The position numbers were made by a program, and so were the translations under genes. The notes beneath the pieces were generated by a model. That model worked only from the letters and a program-made list of their open reading frames with translations. It was not told the origin of the DNA and ran no database searches. From NCBI GenBank assembly GCA_030599515.1, contig JAUVNV010000001.1:1-63171 (forward strand): a stretch of 63,171 bases of DNA, in the 5' to 3' direction. Below, piece after piece: positions 7,461 to 16,838 of the stretch (positions are counted from its first letter, which is position 1; every line of letters begins with the position of its first letter). Origin of the DNA: Acidimicrobiia bacterium (lineage in GTDB: Bacteria > Actinomycetota > Acidimicrobiia > Spongiisociales > UBA5794).

Positions 7461-10400
7461 GTGGGCGCACCCCTCATCTCCGTGCTCGAACGCTTCGGCC
7501 GTGGTCTCATCCCGCCAATTCCAGGCCGGTTCGTGGTACCCCCAGCGCTGCGTTCCGTCGTCCTCGCCGGCATCGCAAGTCGCACGGGACGTAAGGTCAT
7601 CGGAGTCGTGCCGGGGGAGCGCGAGGCAGAGGATCTCGCTGAAGACGTCGCCCTGTTCGCAACGGAGGTGCATCACCTTCCCGCCTGGGAGACCTTGCCG
7701 TTCGAGCATGTCTCCCCGAGCATCTCAACGATGGCGGACCGTATCGTTGCCCGCCACGCATTGGCGAGCGACGGGCAGGCGATCATCGTCGCGTCGGTGA
7801 GGGCCGTCACACAGCGACTCAGTCCCACGCCCGCCGAGCCGATCCATCTCGTGGCCGGCACGGACAGCCCGTTCGATGACCTCGTCCGCCGCCTGGCCGC
7901 TCTCGGATATCGACGGACAGATCGGGTCGAGAGCCGGGGAGAGTTCGCCGTACGGGGAGGCATCGTCGACGTCTTCTCACCCCAAGCGCCGCAGCCCGTT
8001 CGAATCGACTTCTGGGGAGATACCGTCGAAGAGATCCGGCCGTTTGTCGTATCAACACAACGGTCCGAAGGCACGGTCGACGGGGTCGACGTGTTCCCCA
8101 CCGGCGAGGTGCTCATCTCGGACGAGATGCGAGTTCGTGCCGCTCAACTCCTCGTGGAGGCGCCATGGGGGGCATCAACCTGGGAGCGCATCTCGGAAGG
8201 AATCCGGTTCCAGGGCATCGAGTCGTGGCTGCCCTGGCTTGCGTCGCCGAGGACGATCATCGACGAGACCGATGCGATCGTCGTGCTGTTCGATCCCGTC
8301 CGGGCGAAGGATCGATGCCGTGATCTGATCGGGGAGGAGACGGACCTCGCCGTTGCGCTCTCCGGCACGTGGGGCAAGAACGGACCGGCGCCGGCGGCGC
8401 ATCCACCCCTCTACCTCTCGCTCAGCCCCGGCCCCGATGTCGACGTTCTCGAGGCACCACCCGCACCGGCATCGCCGGGGGACGACGGCTACGAGATGCG
8501 GGGATTCGGCGCGACGGTCGGTGATCCTCAATCGGTCGCATCTTCGATCACGGAGTGGGCCGGTCGCGGGATCGACGTGATCATCGCCATGGACGGCGCC
8601 TCAGCCGCGGAGCGCGTGTCCGGACTCCTTGCGGAATCGGGAGCAGGACTCACCGTTGTCGATCAGTTGATCTCCATCGAGTCGTCCGTCCTGCCCACCG
8701 GCATTCACCTCGGTTTCGTCTTCCCATCCATGCGAGTCGCCGTCGTCGGGGAGAGGGAGATCGCCGGGCGCCGCCGTGCGCATCGGACTGCCCGCCGGGG
8801 AAGGGGCGATCGAGCCGACGAGGCCTATCGGGATCTGAACCCGGGTGATTTCGTTGTCCACCACCATCACGGACTCGGTCGGTTCGAGGGTCTCGTGCAT
8901 CGCGACATCGCGGGAGCAGCACGGGACTACTTGCTCGTCGAGTATGCCGCGGGAGACCGGTTGTACGTGCCCACTGATCAGCTGGCCGCGATTCGTCGCT
9001 ACACCGGCGGCGAAACTCCTCGACTGTCTCGATTGGGCGGGACCGACTGGTCGCAGACGCGCAAGCGGGTCCGCAGGGAGATAGCCGTCGTCGCTGAGGC
9101 CGTTGTCGAGCTCCACCGAACGAGGGCCGCGGCCGCCGGTCACGCCTTCGACCCGGACACACCCTGGCAGGGGGAGTTCGAGGCGGCGTTCCCATACGAG
9201 GAGACGCCCGATCAGCTGACGGCGATCGCCGATGTGAAACGGGACATGGAGCTCGACGCCCCGATGGATCGGCTCGTCTTCGGCGATGTTGGGTTCGGGA
9301 AGACCGAAGTCGCGCTGCGTGCGATGTTCAAGGCTGTTCAGGATGGGAAGCAGGCGGCCATTCTCGTCCCGACCACTCTGCTGGCCCAGCAGCACTTCGT
9401 GACGCTCGAGGAGCGTTTCGCTCCGTTCCCGATCCGGGTGGAGGTGTTGAGTCGGTTCCTCACACCGCCGCAGCAGCGCAAGGTCGTCGCAGGCATCGCC
9501 GACGGGTCGGTCGATGCTGTCGTCGGCACCCACCGATTGCTCTCGACCGACGTGGAGTTCAACGATCTAGGCCTCTTGGTCGTCGACGAGGAGCAACGTT
9601 TCGGTGTTTCTGCGAAAGACAAATTGAAGGCGCTGCGGGCCTCGGTCGACGTACTCACTCTCACTGCGACCCCGATCCCGAGAACGCTTGAGATGGCGCT
9701 CACCGGAATCCGGGAGGTCAGCAAGATCCGGACCGCTCCTGAGGATCGGCACCCGATCTTGACCTATGTCGGTCCCAACGACGAGCAGGCCGTGTCTGCC
9801 GCGATCCGACGGGAGATGCTCCGGGAAGGCCAGGTGTTCTACGTTCACAACCGGATTCAGTCGATCGACCATGCCGTCGCTCGGCTTCGCGATCTCGTCC
9901 CGGACGCCCGGTACGCCGTCGCTCACGGACGGATGAGCGAAGGCCAACTCGAGCAGGTCATGTACGACTTCTGGAACCGTGATTATGACGTCCTGGTAGC
10001 GACAACGATCATCGAGTCCGGTCTCGATCTTCCCCAGGTGAACACGCTGATCGTCGAGCGGGCCGACCGGCTCGGTCTGGCTCAGCTCTATCAGTTGCGC
10101 GGCAGGGTCGGGCGATCTAGCCAACGGGCATACGCCTACTTGTTCCACCCGCCGGAGGAGAGGATCGGGGAGAACGCCTATCGCCGCCTCGAGGCCATCG
10201 GCGAGTTCTCCGACCTCGGGTCGGGATTCGAGTTGGCAATGCGGGATCTCGAGATTCGCGGAGCAGGAAGCATCCTCTCCGAGACCCAGTCTGGCCAGAT
10301 CGCGGCCGTCGGATTCGACCTCTACACGGAGCTCGTTGCGGAGGCCGTTCAGGAGCTGAAGGGTGAGCCGATCGAACGAGAAGAGGAGCACGAGGTCAGA

Positions 10401-10808
10401 ATCGATCTGCCGCTCGACGCCCGGCTCACCGATGCGTACGTTCCCGATGCCGACGGGCGCCTCGAGGCGTATCGCCGTCTCGCCGCAGCCACGACTGAGG
10501 ACGACGTCGACGACGTGGTCGCAGAGTGGGAAGACCGTTTTGGGTCGCTGCCGGTTGAGGCCGAAGAGCTGATCTCCGTCGCCCGTCTCCGGGTAGAGGC
10601 TTTGCGCGTGGGCCTCGACGAGATCGTTCAGGTGCGCGCCGAAGTCCGGATTTCGAAAGTCGATCTACGACCGTCACAGGAGGTGCGTCTCGAGCGTCTC
10701 CAGCATCGTGCGGTCCTGCGCGGATCGACGCTGTTCATCCCGGCCCCGAAGAGCGACGTGGCGAAGGTGTTGCTCCAGTTCCTGCAGACGATGTGGCCGG
10801 CGGAGTAG
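7461..10808 (+). CDS. mfd: Transcription-repair coupling factor
   Basis: Mfd pushes stalled RNA polymerase off damaged DNA and recruits UvrA. The 1115-aa protein has the N-terminal UvrB-like module, the RNA-polymerase interaction domain (GDFVVHHHHGLGRFEG, about residue 460), then the RecG-like translocase with Walker A DVGFGKTE (about 610), DEEQ (about 707) and helicase motifs V/VI (TTIIESGLDLP, QLRGRVGRS), and a C-terminal TRCF domain. The N-terminus starts close to the conserved region, so GTG 7461 is plausible. The stop TAG lies in the first 8-mer of the following repeat. Confidence 0.96.
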   Translation: MGAPLISVLERFGRGLIPPIPGRFVVPPALRSVVLAGIASRTGRKVIGVVPGEREAEDLAEDVALFATEVHHLPAWETLPFEHVSPSISTMADRIVARHALASDGQAIIVASVRAVTQRLSPTPAEPIHLVAGTDSPFDDLVRRLAALGYRRTDRVESRGEFAVRGGIVDVFSPQAPQPVRIDFWGDTVEEIRPFVVSTQRSEGTVDGVDVFPTGEVLISDEMRVRAAQLLVEAPWGASTWERISEGIRFQGIESWLPWLASPRTIIDETDAIVVLFDPVRAKDRCRDLIGEETDLAVALSGTWGKNGPAPAAHPPLYLSLSPGPDVDVLEAPPAPASPGDDGYEMRGFGATVGDPQSVASSITEWAGRGIDVIIAMDGASAAERVSGLLAESGAGLTVVDQLISIESSVLPTGIHLGFVFPSMRVAVVGEREIAGRRRAHRTARRGRGDRADEAYRDLNPGDFVVHHHHGLGRFEGLVHRDIAGAARDYLLVEYAAGDRLYVPTDQLAAIRRYTGGETPRLSRLGGTDWSQTRKRVRREIAVVAEAVVELHRTRAAAAGHAFDPDTPWQGEFEAAFPYEETPDQLTAIADVKRDMELDAPMDRLVFGDVGFGKTEVALRAMFKAVQDGKQAAILVPTTLLAQQHFVTLEERFAPFPIRVEVLSRFLTPPQQRKVVAGIADGSVDAVVGTHRLLSTDVEFNDLGLLVVDEEQRFGVSAKDKLKALRASVDVLTLTATPIPRTLEMALTGIREVSKIRTAPEDRHPILTYVGPNDEQAVSAAIRREMLREGQVFYVHNRIQSIDHAVARLRDLVPDARYAVAHGRMSEGQLEQVMYDFWNRDYDVLVATTIIESGLDLPQVNTLIVERADRLGLAQLYQLRGRVGRSSQRAYAYLFHPPEERIGENAYRRLEAIGEFSDLGSGFELAMRDLEIRGAGSILSETQSGQIAAVGFDLYTELVAEAVQELKGEPIEREEEHEVRIDLPLDARLTDAYVPDADGRLEAYRRLAAATTEDDVDDVVAEWEDRFGSLPVEAEELISVARLRVEALRVGLDEIVQVRAEVRISKVDLRPSQEVRLERLQHRAVLRGSTLFIPAPKSDVAKVLLQFLQTMWPAE

Positions 10809-10852
10809 CGGAGTAGCGGAGTCGCGGAGTGGCGGAGTCGCGGAGTCGCGGA
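10805..10852. repeat. 8-bp tandem array, six units
   Basis: Six consecutive octamers: GTAGCGGA twice, then GTCGCGGA, GTGGCGGA and GTCGCGGA twice. The mfd stop codon lies in the first unit. This is the only clear 8-bp array; the others in the window have 7-bp units. Confidence 0.92.
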
Positions 10853-10863
10853 GGGACTCTTCG

Positions 10864-10912
10864 CCGACTACCGACTACCGACTACCGACTACCGACTACC
10901 GACTACCGACTA
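10864..10912. repeat. Seven tandem CCGACTA heptamers
   Basis: Seven identical CCGACTA units with no spacer. On the other strand this is the GTAGTCG family seen at 23911-23931 and 53425. It lies between mfd and the DUF222/HNH gene. Confidence 0.95.
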
Positions 10913-10985
10913 CGGCGAGCAGGGGATCTCCCAAGGTTTCTCCGGGGATGATCGGTTTACGCGGTTTTCTGTCACAGTGGGTTGA

Positions 10986-10991
10986 TACGTT
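10986..10991 (+). promoter_or_regulatory. Putative -10 box of a leaderless transcript for the DUF222/HNH gene
   Basis: TACGTT ends 6 nt before the ATG (10998), without a ribosome-binding site. Confidence 0.45.
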
Positions 10992-10997
10992 GTCCGT

Positions 10998-12113
10998 ATG
11001 TTCTGGCAAACCCGTTCCGTGTCTGAGATGGAGGTAGAGCTCCTCGAGTTGGAGGAGAAGGTCTCTGAGATGAGGTGCCGTCAGTTGGTGCTGGTCAACG
11101 AGTTGGACAAGGTCAACATCGCCGCGTCGACCGGGTGTCGTTCCAGTGCGGAGTGGGTGGCGGCCCGTCTCGATCTCGGCCGCTCGACGGCGTCGGATCT
11201 GGTGTTTGCAGCCCGACGGTTGGCGAAGCATCGCCCAATCAACTTTCATCTGGCTGAGGGCCATATCAGCTTCGACCGGGCGGTTGCGACCATGCGTCTT
11301 GCCAAAGCGGGTGCGGACGAGGCGACGTTGAAGCATTCCGAGTCGTTGGATCTCGCCGGGGTGGGGCGGTTGACGTGCCGTCAGCGTCGTATCAGCCGTC
11401 GCGATGAGCGCGACGTGTTCGTGGAGCGTTTCGTGTCGGTTCAGCCGACGCTCGACGGTTCGTCGGGGCGTATATCTGCCCAGCTGCCCGGTATCGGGAT
11501 CCGCATCTTCGAGCAGGCGCTGTATGCACGCGCGGACGAGTTGCGTGCCTTGCCCGGCGGCGAAGCGTTCACTCGTGGTCAGCGTCAGGCCGACGCGCTG
11601 GTCGCACTGGCGATGGACTCCCTCGACCGCAACGGCGACATCGAAGGGTCGTCGGATTCTTCGGTGTCGATCTTCGTGGACCTCGACCGGGCGAACGGTA
11701 CCGGCGGTGAGATGGGTTGCGAGGTTGAGTACGGGCCGAGGGTCGGTCCGAACACGCTTGATGAGCTGCTGTGTACCGGCAGTGCGCAAATCATCGGGTT
11801 GGAGAAGGGCACACCCGTGGTCATCTCGCAGGCCGCGAGGGCGATCCCGCCCGCCGTCCGGCGTCTTGTGGCGGCCCGTGACGGCGGCTGCACCATTGCG
11901 GGCTGCACGTCTCGGTATCGGCTTGAGCCGCATCACATCAGGCTGCGTTCAAACGGCGGTTCCCACGACCCGGAGAATCTCACGACCCTGTGCTGGTTCC
12001 ACCACCACGTTGCGATCCACCAGCAGGGATTCCACATCGACCCCGACAGCCCGCCGCTGAGACGACACCTGATGCGGACACGAGCAGGTCCAGACCCACC
12101 GAGAATTGAGTAG
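10998..12113 (+). CDS. DUF222 domain protein with C-terminal HNH endonuclease domain (13E12 type)
   Basis: This 371-aa protein has an alpha-helical DUF222 region (about 1-270) and an HNH nuclease motif near the end. Metal-binding Cys pairs are in CTIAGC, EPHHI is the His motif (about residues 310-314), and NLTTLCWFHHH is the N/H part. All motif residues are present, so it may be catalytically competent. The family is multi-copy in actinobacteria and its role is unknown. The gene uses more CGT, GTG and TTG codons than its neighbours and is flanked by repeat arrays on both sides (10805-10912 and 12122-12198), which suggests acquisition or rearrangement. Confidence 0.88.
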   Translation: MFWQTRSVSEMEVELLELEEKVSEMRCRQLVLVNELDKVNIAASTGCRSSAEWVAARLDLGRSTASDLVFAARRLAKHRPINFHLAEGHISFDRAVATMRLAKAGADEATLKHSESLDLAGVGRLTCRQRRISRRDERDVFVERFVSVQPTLDGSSGRISAQLPGIGIRIFEQALYARADELRALPGGEAFTRGQRQADALVALAMDSLDRNGDIEGSSDSSVSIFVDLDRANGTGGEMGCEVEYGPRVGPNTLDELLCTGSAQIIGLEKGTPVVISQAARAIPPAVRRLVAARDGGCTIAGCTSRYRLEPHHIRLRSNGGSHDPENLTTLCWFHHHVAIHQQGFHIDPDSPPLRRHLMRTRAGPDPPRIE

Positions 12114-12121
12114 TCGAGTCC

Positions 12122-12198
12122 CCAGTCGCCAGTCCCCAATCGCCAGGCAGCCAGCAAGAGGAAACCTTCACCGGATACCGGATACCGGATACCGACTA
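12122..12198. repeat. Two heptamer arrays: CCAGTCG-type and CCGGATA-type
   Basis: 12122-12149 holds CCAGTCG, CCAGTCC, CCAATCG, CCAGGCA. 12171-12198 holds CCGGATA three times, then CCGACTA. They fill most of the spacer between the DUF222/HNH gene and the ROK kinase. The last unit runs into the putative promoter of the next gene. Confidence 0.85.
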
Positions 12199-12202
12199 CT
12201 GT
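12197..12202 (+). promoter_or_regulatory. Putative -10 box of a leaderless ROK-kinase transcript
   Basis: TACTGT ends 6 nt before the ATG (12209). Its first two bases are the end of the last heptamer unit, so the array abuts the promoter. Confidence 0.45.
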
Positions 12203-12208
12203 CCGCGC

Positions 12209-13102
12209 ATGGCGATCCACGGCAGTATCGAGGGTGGTGGCACCAAGTTCGTGTGCGCCATCGGGAGTTCCCCAGACGATCTTCAGGCTGTGGCCACGAT
12301 TCCTACGACGACGCCCGAGGAGACGCTCAGCCGCGCGATCTCATTCCTTTCTCGACACGGGCCGCTCGATGCCATCGGCGTGGCCATGTTCGGCCCGCTC
12401 GATCTGGATCGCTCCTCGGCAACGTACGGCTCGGTCCGGGCGACTCCCAAGCCGGGATGGTCCGGGGCCGAGATCGTTGCACCGTTCCAAGAAGCCTTCG
12501 GCCTCCCCATCGGGTTCGATACGGACGTCAACGGGGCCGCTCTCGGCGAGGGACGGTGGGGAGCCGGACGCGGCCTCGGGACCTTCCTGTACGTCACCGT
12601 CGGAACCGGTATCGGCGGCGGAGGGGTGATCGATGGGAGACCCATGCACGGTCTCATTCATCCCGAGATCGGCCATCTCAGGATCCCGCGTCACCCCGAG
12701 GATCCGTTCCCGGGACGATGCTCATTCCACGGGGACTGCCTCGAAGGTCTCGCAGCGGGTCCGGCTCTGGCCGAACGGTGGGGTCGGCCGGTCGAGGACC
12801 TCGGAGAGGATCTGGACCAGGCCGTCGCGTTCGAGGCCCACGCCCTCGGCTACGCGATGGCGAACCTCGTGCTCACGGTTTCTCCGGAGCGGATCATTCT
12901 CGGCGGTGGAGTGATGCACATTCCCGGACTGCTCGATGCCACTCGAAGACAGATGGTCGAGTCACTCGGCGGCTATGTCGATGCACCTGCTCTCGGTGAC
13001 GGTGCGGCAGGCTTCCTCGTGGCGCCGGAACTCGGCGATCGTTCGGGTATCGCCGGCGGGTTGGTGCTTGCGGAGCGTGCTTCGTCCGGCTTGAACCGAT
13101 GA
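12209..13102 (+). CDS. ROK-family sugar kinase, fructokinase-like
   Basis: This 297-aa protein has the N-terminal ATP loop IEGGGTKFVCAIG, the ROK segment GTGIGGGGVIDG, and a zinc-site motif CSFHGDCLEGLAAGPA with an upstream His-rich stretch. CxFHxxCLEGLxxGP is characteristic of the fructokinase (ScrK/GmuE-like) branch of the ROK family, so phosphorylation of fructose or mannose is the best guess. It appears to be a single-gene unit with its own leaderless start. Confidence 0.86.
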   Translation: MAIHGSIEGGGTKFVCAIGSSPDDLQAVATIPTTTPEETLSRAISFLSRHGPLDAIGVAMFGPLDLDRSSATYGSVRATPKPGWSGAEIVAPFQEAFGLPIGFDTDVNGAALGEGRWGAGRGLGTFLYVTVGTGIGGGGVIDGRPMHGLIHPEIGHLRIPRHPEDPFPGRCSFHGDCLEGLAAGPALAERWGRPVEDLGEDLDQAVAFEAHALGYAMANLVLTVSPERIILGGGVMHIPGLLDATRRQMVESLGGYVDAPALGDGAAGFLVAPELGDRSGIAGGLVLAERASSGLNR

Positions 13103-13147
13103 CGGCGCCGTGCCCGTAGACTGCGCTGACCCGACCCGGATGCACAC

Positions 13148-14065
13148 ATGCGCCTTTCCACGAGAACCCTGCTCCTGACCGCGGCCGCCGCGACTATCGT
13201 TGCTTCCTGTTCCGGCTCGTCCATCGTCGCAACCATCGACGACGCAACGATCGACGACGCCTCGGTGGTGGTCTTGAGGACGAGTTCCACGGAGAACTCC
13301 AATCGCAACGCGGACGACTATCGGTCCGACCTCACCAATCTGATCTACCTCGAAGCGCAGAAGAACGCTGCATATCAGGATTTCGGCCTGGTCGGTCTCG
13401 ACGATCCTGATGCCATCGCGGCGAAGATCGCGGATCCGACTCCCGAGGAGGCCGAGATCTTCACCAACGTTGCGAATACTCCCGGTCGAACCGACGCGAC
13501 GGTCGAGGCCGTAGCCGAGCAGTTCATCATTCGGGAAGAGGTCGCCCCGTTGCTCGTCGCCGATGTCGACTATCTCACCTCTGTCTACGAGAACCAGCCG
13601 CTGATGCTGGTCGAGGTCTGCGTCCGTCACATTCTGACCGGGACGGAGGATGAGGCCCGAACGGCGAAGGCACGCATCGATGGCGGCGAGGACTTCGCCG
13701 CGGTCGCCGGCGAGGTCTCGCTCGACACGTCCAGTCCGGGCGGCCAACTCCCATGCCCCTCCCCGGTGAGTGCGTTCGTCGCTGAGTTCTCCGCAGCGTC
13801 CGCCGTTGCACCGCTCGGAGAACTCACGGACCCCGTACCGTCGGAATTCGGCTGGCACATCATCGTCGTCGACGAGCGATCCGGTCCCGAGACGCTCGAT
13901 GCGTTCCTCGCCGACCCGATCGCGTATCTCCCTTCCAGTGTTGTCGGCGATCTCTGGATCGGGTGGGTCAACGATTCGATCGGCTCTGCCGACATCGAAG
14001 TGAGCTCGCAGATCGGGTCATGGACGCACGATTCGCACGGCATCCTGCCTCCACCGGCTGGATGA
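13148..14065 (+). CDS. Lipoprotein with parvulin-type peptidyl-prolyl isomerase domain
   Basis: This is a 305-aa exported foldase-like protein. The signal peptide ends at a lipobox (VASC, Cys21), so it is probably anchored outside the membrane. A SurA/PrsA-like helical region is followed by a parvulin domain (about residues 150-255) with RHILTGTEDEA, FAAVAGEVSLD, GGQLPC and FGWHIIVVDER. It helps secreted proteins fold, by family. The 3' end overlaps the mazG start by 4 bp (ATGA). Confidence 0.87.
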   Translation: MRLSTRTLLLTAAAATIVASCSGSSIVATIDDATIDDASVVVLRTSSTENSNRNADDYRSDLTNLIYLEAQKNAAYQDFGLVGLDDPDAIAAKIADPTPEEAEIFTNVANTPGRTDATVEAVAEQFIIREEVAPLLVADVDYLTSVYENQPLMLVEVCVRHILTGTEDEARTAKARIDGGEDFAAVAGEVSLDTSSPGGQLPCPSPVSAFVAEFSAASAVAPLGELTDPVPSEFGWHIIVVDERSGPETLDAFLADPIAYLPSSVVGDLWIGWVNDSIGSADIEVSSQIGSWTHDSHGILPPPAG

Positions 14066-15570
14066 CGGGCCGAATCTCGATCATCGGGTTGGGTCCTGCC
14101 GGACTCGACCGTCTCCGACGGACCGATCTTGACCTTTTGATCGATCCGGCAACGACGTTGATCGTGCGGACCCGGGAGCACCCGGGCGCATCGGAACTGG
14201 CGGACATGCGACCGCTTGTCTCGTGCGATGACCTGTACGACGCCGCCCACGACTTCGACGGCGTCTATGACGCCATTGTTGACCGCGTCATCACCGCGGC
14301 GCGAACCGGCCCCGTCGTCTATGCCGTCCCGGGCAGCGCGATCGTCGGGGAACGGGCTGCCACGCGACTCGTGGAGGCGGCATCACGCGAGGAGATCCCC
14401 TGTGTCGTTGTCCCCGGGGAGTCGTTCATCGATCTTGCCTGCGTATCCGTCGGTATCGATCCGATCGCCGACGGACTTCAGATCCTCGACGCACGAGCAC
14501 TCCCCGATCCCTTGCCGCTGCATCTCCCCTCGTTGATCACCCAGATCGACGTTCCACTCATCGCGGGGGACGTCGCTCTGGCTCTCGGACGGGTCCTGCC
14601 GGACTCGTTCACCGTGACCATGCTCGATCGCGTCGGTGACGATGATTCGACGGTCACGGAGATGACCATCGCCGACCTGCCGAGAGCCGATACGGGTCCC
14701 CGGTCGACGCTCTTCGTCCCGGCCGCCGATGTCGGCTGGCTCGGACTCGTCGCCACGAATCGGATTCTGCGAAGAGAGTGCCCGTGGGACGCGAAACAGA
14801 CACACCACACACTCGTCAGCCATCTCATCGAGGAGACGTACGAGACCGTCGACGCGATCAGCACGTTGCCGGCCGACGCCCCGGCCGGTGACGTTGATGT
14901 CGGCGACTATCTGCTCCTCGAAGAAGAACTCGGCGATCTGCTTCTTCAGATCGTCTTCCACGCGGGTCTTGCCGCCGAGGCCGGCGCCTTCGACGTTGAT
15001 GAGGTGGCCGAAGGGATCCGGCGCAAGATCGTCGATCGCCATCCGCACGTGTTCGGAGACGTCATCGCCACTGAGGTGGGTGAGGTCCTTGCGAACTGGG
15101 AGGAGTTGAAGAACGAGGAGAAGGGGCGGGAGTCCCTCATGGACGACGTACCTGCAGCCCTGCCGGGGATCGCCCGGGCCGACAAGATCCAGCGGCGTGT
15201 CGCGTCGGTGGGATTCGATTGGCCGGGTGACGAACCCGTGTTCGCCAAGGTGGCCGAGGAACTCGAGGAACTTCGCGAGGTGAGGAACGACCGCGATCTC
15301 GCGACGGCCGAACTCGGCGACCTTCTCTTCGCCGTCGTCAACCTCGCCAGACATCTCGATGTCGATCCTGAGATCGCGCTCTCCCGGGCCAGTGACACCT
15401 TCACGGCCCGGTTCCGGATCGTGGAGGGGCTCGCTGCCGAGGCCGGGCAGCGACTTCGCGACCTCGATCTCGCCGGTCTTGACCGCCTCTGGGAGATGTC
15501 GAAGGTCGAACTATCCACGACCGATACCGAATCCTCGTTTACTCTCAATCCCGAAAGGAACGATCCATGA
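14062..15570 (+). CDS. mazG: Nucleoside triphosphate pyrophosphohydrolase MazG with N-terminal tetrapyrrole-methylase-like domain
   Basis: This 502-aa two-domain protein is of the YabN type. The N-terminal part (about 1-215) starts ISIIGLGPAGLD, the glycine-rich motif of the SAM-dependent tetrapyrrole methylase fold. The C-terminal half carries two MazG repeats with the metal-binding EExxE/ExxD motifs (LIEETYE, EEELGDLLLQIVFHA, then EELEELRE and ELGDLLFAVVNLARH). It hydrolyses (d)NTPs to NMPs, probably for pool cleaning. ATG 14062 overlaps the preceding stop. enolase overlaps its end by 4 bp. Confidence 0.9.
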   Translation: MTGRISIIGLGPAGLDRLRRTDLDLLIDPATTLIVRTREHPGASELADMRPLVSCDDLYDAAHDFDGVYDAIVDRVITAARTGPVVYAVPGSAIVGERAATRLVEAASREEIPCVVVPGESFIDLACVSVGIDPIADGLQILDARALPDPLPLHLPSLITQIDVPLIAGDVALALGRVLPDSFTVTMLDRVGDDDSTVTEMTIADLPRADTGPRSTLFVPAADVGWLGLVATNRILRRECPWDAKQTHHTLVSHLIEETYETVDAISTLPADAPAGDVDVGDYLLLEEELGDLLLQIVFHAGLAAEAGAFDVDEVAEGIRRKIVDRHPHVFGDVIATEVGEVLANWEELKNEEKGRESLMDDVPAALPGIARADKIQRRVASVGFDWPGDEPVFAKVAEELEELREVRNDRDLATAELGDLLFAVVNLARHLDVDPEIALSRASDTFTARFRIVEGLAAEAGQRLRDLDLAGLDRLWEMSKVELSTTDTESSFTLNPERNDP

Positions 15571-16838
15571 CCCTCATCGAGACCGTTACAGCGCGCGAAG
15601 TCCTCGATTCGCGAGGAAATCCGACCGTCGAAGCGGAGGTGACGTTGTCGGGCGGTGCCACCGGCTGGGCGATCGTTCCGTCCGGAGCCTCGACCGGCGC
15701 AGCGGAAGCCGTCGAGCTTCGAGACGGTGGCGACCGCTACGGCGGCAAGGGAGTTCTGCAGGCCGTCGAGAACGTGAACGAGCGGATCGCTCTCGCTCTC
15801 TTCGGCATCGACGCCACTCGTCAGGAGCGCGTCGATCAGATCATGCTCGATCTCGATGGCACGCCGAACAAGGCGAACCTCGGCGCGAACGCGATCCTTG
15901 CAGTATCGCTTGCCGTCTCACGCGCCGCTGCAGAGGCCGTCGGACTGCCGCTCTACCGCTATCTCGGGGGGACCGACGGTCGCCTCTTGCCGACGCCGTG
16001 CTTCAACGTCCTCAACGGAGGTGCGCATGCTGCGAACTCGGTCGACATTCAAGAGTTCATGCTGGTTCCCGGTGGTCTGCCGTCGTACCGGGAGGCGATG
16101 CGAGCCGGTGTCGAGACGTACCACGCTCTCAAGAAGGTGCTTGCCGGGCGCGGGCTTACGACGAACGTTGGCGACGAGGGCGGTTTCGCCCCGGACCTCC
16201 CCGACGACCGTGCCGTGCTCGACATCATCGTCGAGGCCATCGAGGCTGCCGGTTACAAGCCCGGCGAGGAGATCTCAATCGCTCTCGACGTCGCGGCGAG
16301 TGAGATCTACCACGCCGGCCGCTATCAGCTCTCAGGCTCGAACCTCACCTCGGAGGAGATGATCGAGCATCTTGCCGGACTCGTGGACGACTATCCGATC
16401 ATTTCGATCGAGGACGGTCTCGACGAAGCCGACTGGGACGGTTGGGTTCTTCTCAACAAGCGCCTCGGCAACCGGATCCAACTCGTCGGAGATGATCTGC
16501 TCGTCACCAACGAAGAGTTCCTCATCAAGTCGATCGACCTGGACGCGGCGAATGCGATCCTGATCAAGGTCAACCAGATCGGATCCCTCTCCGAGACGCT
16601 CCACACGATGAGCACCGCGGCGCTCAACGGCTACGGTCGCATGGTGAGCCACCGTTCGGGTGAGACGGAGGATCCGTACATCGCTCATCTGGCCGTCGCG
16701 ACCAACGCCGGGCAGATCAAGACCGGTGCTCCGGCGCGCGCAGAGCGGACGGCGAAGTACAACGAGCTTCTCCGGATCGAAACCGACCTCCAGGACGACG
16801 CCCGGTTCGCCGGATGGGCACCGTTCAAGGTGAGCTGA
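15567..16838 (+). CDS. eno: Enolase
   Basis: This glycolytic enzyme interconverts 2-phosphoglycerate and phosphoenolpyruvate. The 423-aa protein begins at the conserved REVLDSRGNPTVE, has the SGAST loop, DEGGFAP, the metal ligands in ALDVAAS, SIEDGLDE and VGDDL, the catalytic Lys in LIKVNQIGS and the HRSGETED signature. It overlaps both neighbours by start/stop (ATGA), so it is co-translated with mazG and the DivIC-like gene. Confidence 0.97.
   Translation: MTLIETVTAREVLDSRGNPTVEAEVTLSGGATGWAIVPSGASTGAAEAVELRDGGDRYGGKGVLQAVENVNERIALALFGIDATRQERVDQIMLDLDGTPNKANLGANAILAVSLAVSRAAAEAVGLPLYRYLGGTDGRLLPTPCFNVLNGGAHAANSVDIQEFMLVPGGLPSYREAMRAGVETYHALKKVLAGRGLTTNVGDEGGFAPDLPDDRAVLDIIVEAIEAAGYKPGEEISIALDVAASEIYHAGRYQLSGSNLTSEEMIEHLAGLVDDYPIISIEDGLDEADWDGWVLLNKRLGNRIQLVGDDLLVTNEEFLIKSIDLDAANAILIKVNQIGSLSETLHTMSTAALNGYGRMVSHRSGETEDPYIAHLAVATNAGQIKTGAPARAERTAKYNELLRIETDLQDDARFAGWAPFKVS

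Noticed and set aside
10864..10912. Possible CRISPR array
   Set aside because: The units are 7 bp and directly adjacent, with no spacers, and there are no cas genes nearby.
10998..12113. HNH gene as a homing endonuclease in an intron or intein
   Set aside because: It is a free-standing gene with a DUF222 domain, and no host gene is interrupted.
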